NCBI GenBank assembly: GCA_030141605.1
Contig: JAQGDQ010000015.1
Span: forward strand, 310,001 to 374,000
Direction: 5' to 3'
Source of the DNA: Tubiluchus corallicola
Lineage: Eukaryota > Priapulida > Priapulimorpha > Priapulimorphida > Tubiluchidae
Length of the DNA: 64,000 bases
Shown here in pieces: positions 63,401 to 64,000 of the stretch (positions within the stretch are counted from its first letter, which is position 1; the number at the start of each line of letters is the position of its first letter). Below the pieces are notes generated by a model. That model ran no database searches. It saw nothing but the letters and a program-made list of their open reading frames with translations, and was not told where the DNA came from. The translations under genes and the position numbers were made by a program.

Positions 63401-63879
63401 AGTCACTCTCCTTCCCTGAAGAACCTTCCTACCACATAAAATACCAGGCTAAAAGACAGGTACTGCTTTACTTCAGCTGTTAAGCACACACGGTTCTTGC
63501 CAAAAGTTTTCGAATTTATGTACAGTATCTTTCACAGTATTAATTTACTGCAAGTATAAAAAGCAAATAAGCACAATAAATCTCATGTCACTTTGTAACA
63601 AGTTTAATTTAATGCCACTGATCGGCAGTCACAAATTCACAATATTAATGATGCTTCACTTTGTTGGGTTAATCTGGAAGCTCTTAGAACATCATATTAT
63701 GCTATGTTCTGAAATAAAACATTAACTCGAATAATTTGCAAATGCAATGTAGGCAAATTACTTACTTTTCCATTGTGTCCCTTAAGGTTTGCAATAGTTT
63801 CAAATGTGATTGCTGAATAAATTTGTATAATGTTAATGTGAACAGCAGCAAACTGATGACCTCCATTACTAAAGCGGCA
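48495..63879 (-). CDS. CFAP57: CFAP57 (WDR65): cilia- and flagella-associated WD-repeat/coiled-coil protein, 3' part
   Basis: The minus-strand exons are 63879-63766, 62681-62454, 62140-61955, 61774-61613, 56110-55955, 55742-55649, 54992-54802, 53247-53074, 52752-52558, 52428-52321, 52083-51967, 51562-51431, 51001-50852, 50143-50028 and proposed last exon 48708-48495. Phases agree, giving 778 residues plus stop; the first WD repeats lie beyond the right edge. The part here starts [13 protein letters not shown] and continues through WD repeats ([36 protein letters not shown]). It then becomes a long coiled coil with blocks strongly conserved in CFAP57 ([50 protein letters not shown]). CFAP57 is an axonemal protein needed for normal inner-arm dynein and ciliary beating, so the organism has motile cilia. 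The terminal exon is the least certain: a tiny alternative at 48997-48979 (LTAPD then stop) also fits the phase. The 5.5-kb intron 61612-56111 contains a GPCR gene on the other strand. Confidence 0.95.
53541..54339. mobile_element. Tigger/pogo-like non-autonomous element, copy 1 (CFAP57 intron)
   Basis: It starts TA|CAGTAAGTGTTGCTTAATAG. The other end, complemented, reads about GTAGGTGCCATTTATT, so the ends are inverted and related, though diverged. The inside shares long blocks with 60.8-61.2 kb: TTTAGCTTCCAGAAATTCTT, AAAACCGCTAGGCTAGC, AACAAAACGGTAC and CCAGGTGTTTTTGAGTCAAT. No transposase was seen in this copy. Confidence 0.65.
54660..54780 (+). mobile_element. Probable LINE/SINE 3' end with TTAAA-type tail
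   Basis: The sequence ends GTAATAAATAAATTAAAATT followed by AAATT repeats, just before the exon ending at 54802. It lies between a TA tract and the exon, has no coding sequence, and is called on the tail structure only. Confidence 0.3.
57640..58440. repeat. Repeat family B, tandem copies in the CFAP57 intron
   Basis: About three degenerate units of roughly 250 bp carry the family blocks. These include AATATTTTTGTCAATGTTGGATT (57812) against ATACTTTTGATAATGTTGGATT (58060), GATTCGGATTCTAGCT against GACTCAGATTCTCCC, and CCACTGTCCAAAAGTTGTCA. A further piece lies at about 61381-61450 (GATGTTTGTACTTGGTTCCC). Members also occur at 8.9-10.6 kb. There is no ORF. Confidence 0.6.
58991..60052 (+). CDS. 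Class A (rhodopsin-like) GPCR, intronless, nested in a CFAP57 intron
   Basis: This is a 353-residue protein with seven hydrophobic segments and a complete class A motif set. It has N52 in TM1 ([10 protein letters not shown]), D80 in TM2 ([10 protein letters not shown]), C105 at the top of TM3, ERY at 129-131, C181 in the second outer loop to pair with C105, and CWTP at 258-261. TM7 carries NVFVY (301-305) in place of NPxxY. The N terminus has a glycosylation site (NTT, 14-16). The tail after TM7 has basic RRSLKK and a serine/threonine-rich end. [18 protein letters not shown] after ERY recalls melanocortin-type receptors, and the TM3/loop-2 disulfide pair recalls adenosine receptors, so I place it near the melanocortin/adenosine-type group. 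The ligand is unknown. A polyadenylation signal (AATAAA) at 60147-60152 is 95 nt after the stop, supporting an independent transcript. Confidence 0.93.
   Translation: MTYADGHPQVNAVNTTANTLLLEISECHIINLIYAFILVFYIMLGLGTLVANATVLVVIKQSRGMDSIPYYYICNMAVADFLAGISLLCIGVGYLVAINCNIAWCAVIVSLLYMSLTASTWIYTAISVERYIAVVYHLHYDTIMTERRAKIIMHVLWMYCIILNLVSTWLYVQEDDTGIQCFSWTGKWGALWSNLTMLQGIIINSIIIYCYGAIIKMAIKLTKHTVGVAGPDESTRQMKKKIKLAKTLATTLGLFFICWTPYMGVILMYNFCKFQGCSLSLSDNEIQFYFITLGSTNCLMNVFVYAAKIPEFRRSLKKLTWEKLHHDRGEDSVRGTDISAQPSSQNSTQETKT
60147..60152 (+). terminator. Polyadenylation signal of the GPCR gene
   Basis: AATAAA 95 nt after the GPCR stop codon, on the same strand. Confidence 0.55.
60482..61219 (-). mobile_element. 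Tigger/pogo-like element, copy 2, with transposase C-terminal remnant
   Basis: Read on the minus strand, it starts at 61219 with CAGTAGGTGCCACTTAATAC next to a TA. Over 61219-60830 it shares the internal blocks of the copy at 53.5-54.3 kb. From 60730 to 60482 a frame reads ...[17 protein letters not shown]... and ends near [11 protein letters not shown] short K/R-Q-x-T-x-x-FF tail is characteristic of Tigger/jerky-type transposases. The main DDE domain is missing and I cannot define the far end, so it is internally deleted or truncated. It lies just downstream of the GPCR gene, in the same CFAP57 intron. Confidence 0.6.
62700..63760. other. CFAP57 intron, nothing recognised
   Basis: The stretch between exons 63879-63766 and 62681-62454 shows no coding sequence or clear repeat on either strand. 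Confidence 0.5.
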
Positions 63880-64000
63880 CTGTAAATGAAATGTTTTGCA
63901 ATTATACTAGTTAAATAATGCGACCATTACATATTATATCAAAATATTCGCAGAGCTATAAATCGATGTTTTTATTTACGTGAGTTATAAAGCGGTTAAT

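Noticed and set aside
1-64000. CRISPR arrays, phage, plasmid or bacterial operon features
   Set aside because: No regularly spaced repeats or prokaryotic genes; spliced metazoan genes throughout.

Overview
The window is animal nuclear DNA. It is AT-rich, and the genes carry spliceosomal introns with clean GT/AG borders. The identifiable proteins are metazoan: a ZNF106 orthologue, the ciliary protein CFAP57, ZFAND1, RNA polymerase II RPB1 with a long heptad tail, and a class A GPCR. There are no prokaryotic features. An invertebrate, possibly a non-bilaterian, seems most likely, but the sequence alone does not fix the phylum. Many introns are filled with decayed LINEs, small DNA transposons and TA-rich repeats.

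Layout from left to right. (1) 1681-5106 (+) holds the last five exons of a GMC-type flavoprotein oxidoreductase. (2) 23614-6309 (-) is a complete 19-exon ZNF106-like gene. I reconstructed it exon by exon to a 1608-residue open frame with two N-terminal C2H2 fingers, a disordered middle, WD40 repeats and a C-terminal C2H2 finger. Its 3' end converges on the GMC gene. (3) 23.6-31.7 kb has no gene that I can support. It holds a decayed LINE, a tRNA-like pseudogene and a CA microsatellite. (4) 37776-31741 (-) is POLR2A, with 2011 residues in one uninterrupted exon. (5) 39454-40299 is a DNA transposon with near-perfect inverted ends and a perfect 9-bp target duplication. It lies upstream of POLR2A and contains a CpG-rich patch and a splice donor on the POLR2A strand. 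(6) 41222-47359 (+) is a complete 8-exon ZFAND1. (7) 63879-48495 (-) is the 3' two-thirds of CFAP57, running off the right edge. (8) A complete intronless class A GPCR (58991-60052, +) sits inside a 5.5-kb CFAP57 intron on the opposite strand.

The genes do not form a functional cluster; this is ordinary metazoan gene order with convergent pairs (GMC/ZNF106 and ZFAND1/CFAP57) and one divergent pair (POLR2A/ZFAND1). I found no CRISPR, operon or other prokaryotic-type system, and no clear evidence for a wholly new molecular system. The most unusual items are the intronless POLR2A with a transposon in its presumed promoter or 5' intron, the nested GPCR with an altered NPxxY motif, and several well-delimited repeat families (a 758-bp tandem/dispersed unit, and a Harbinger-like element inserted in another repeat).
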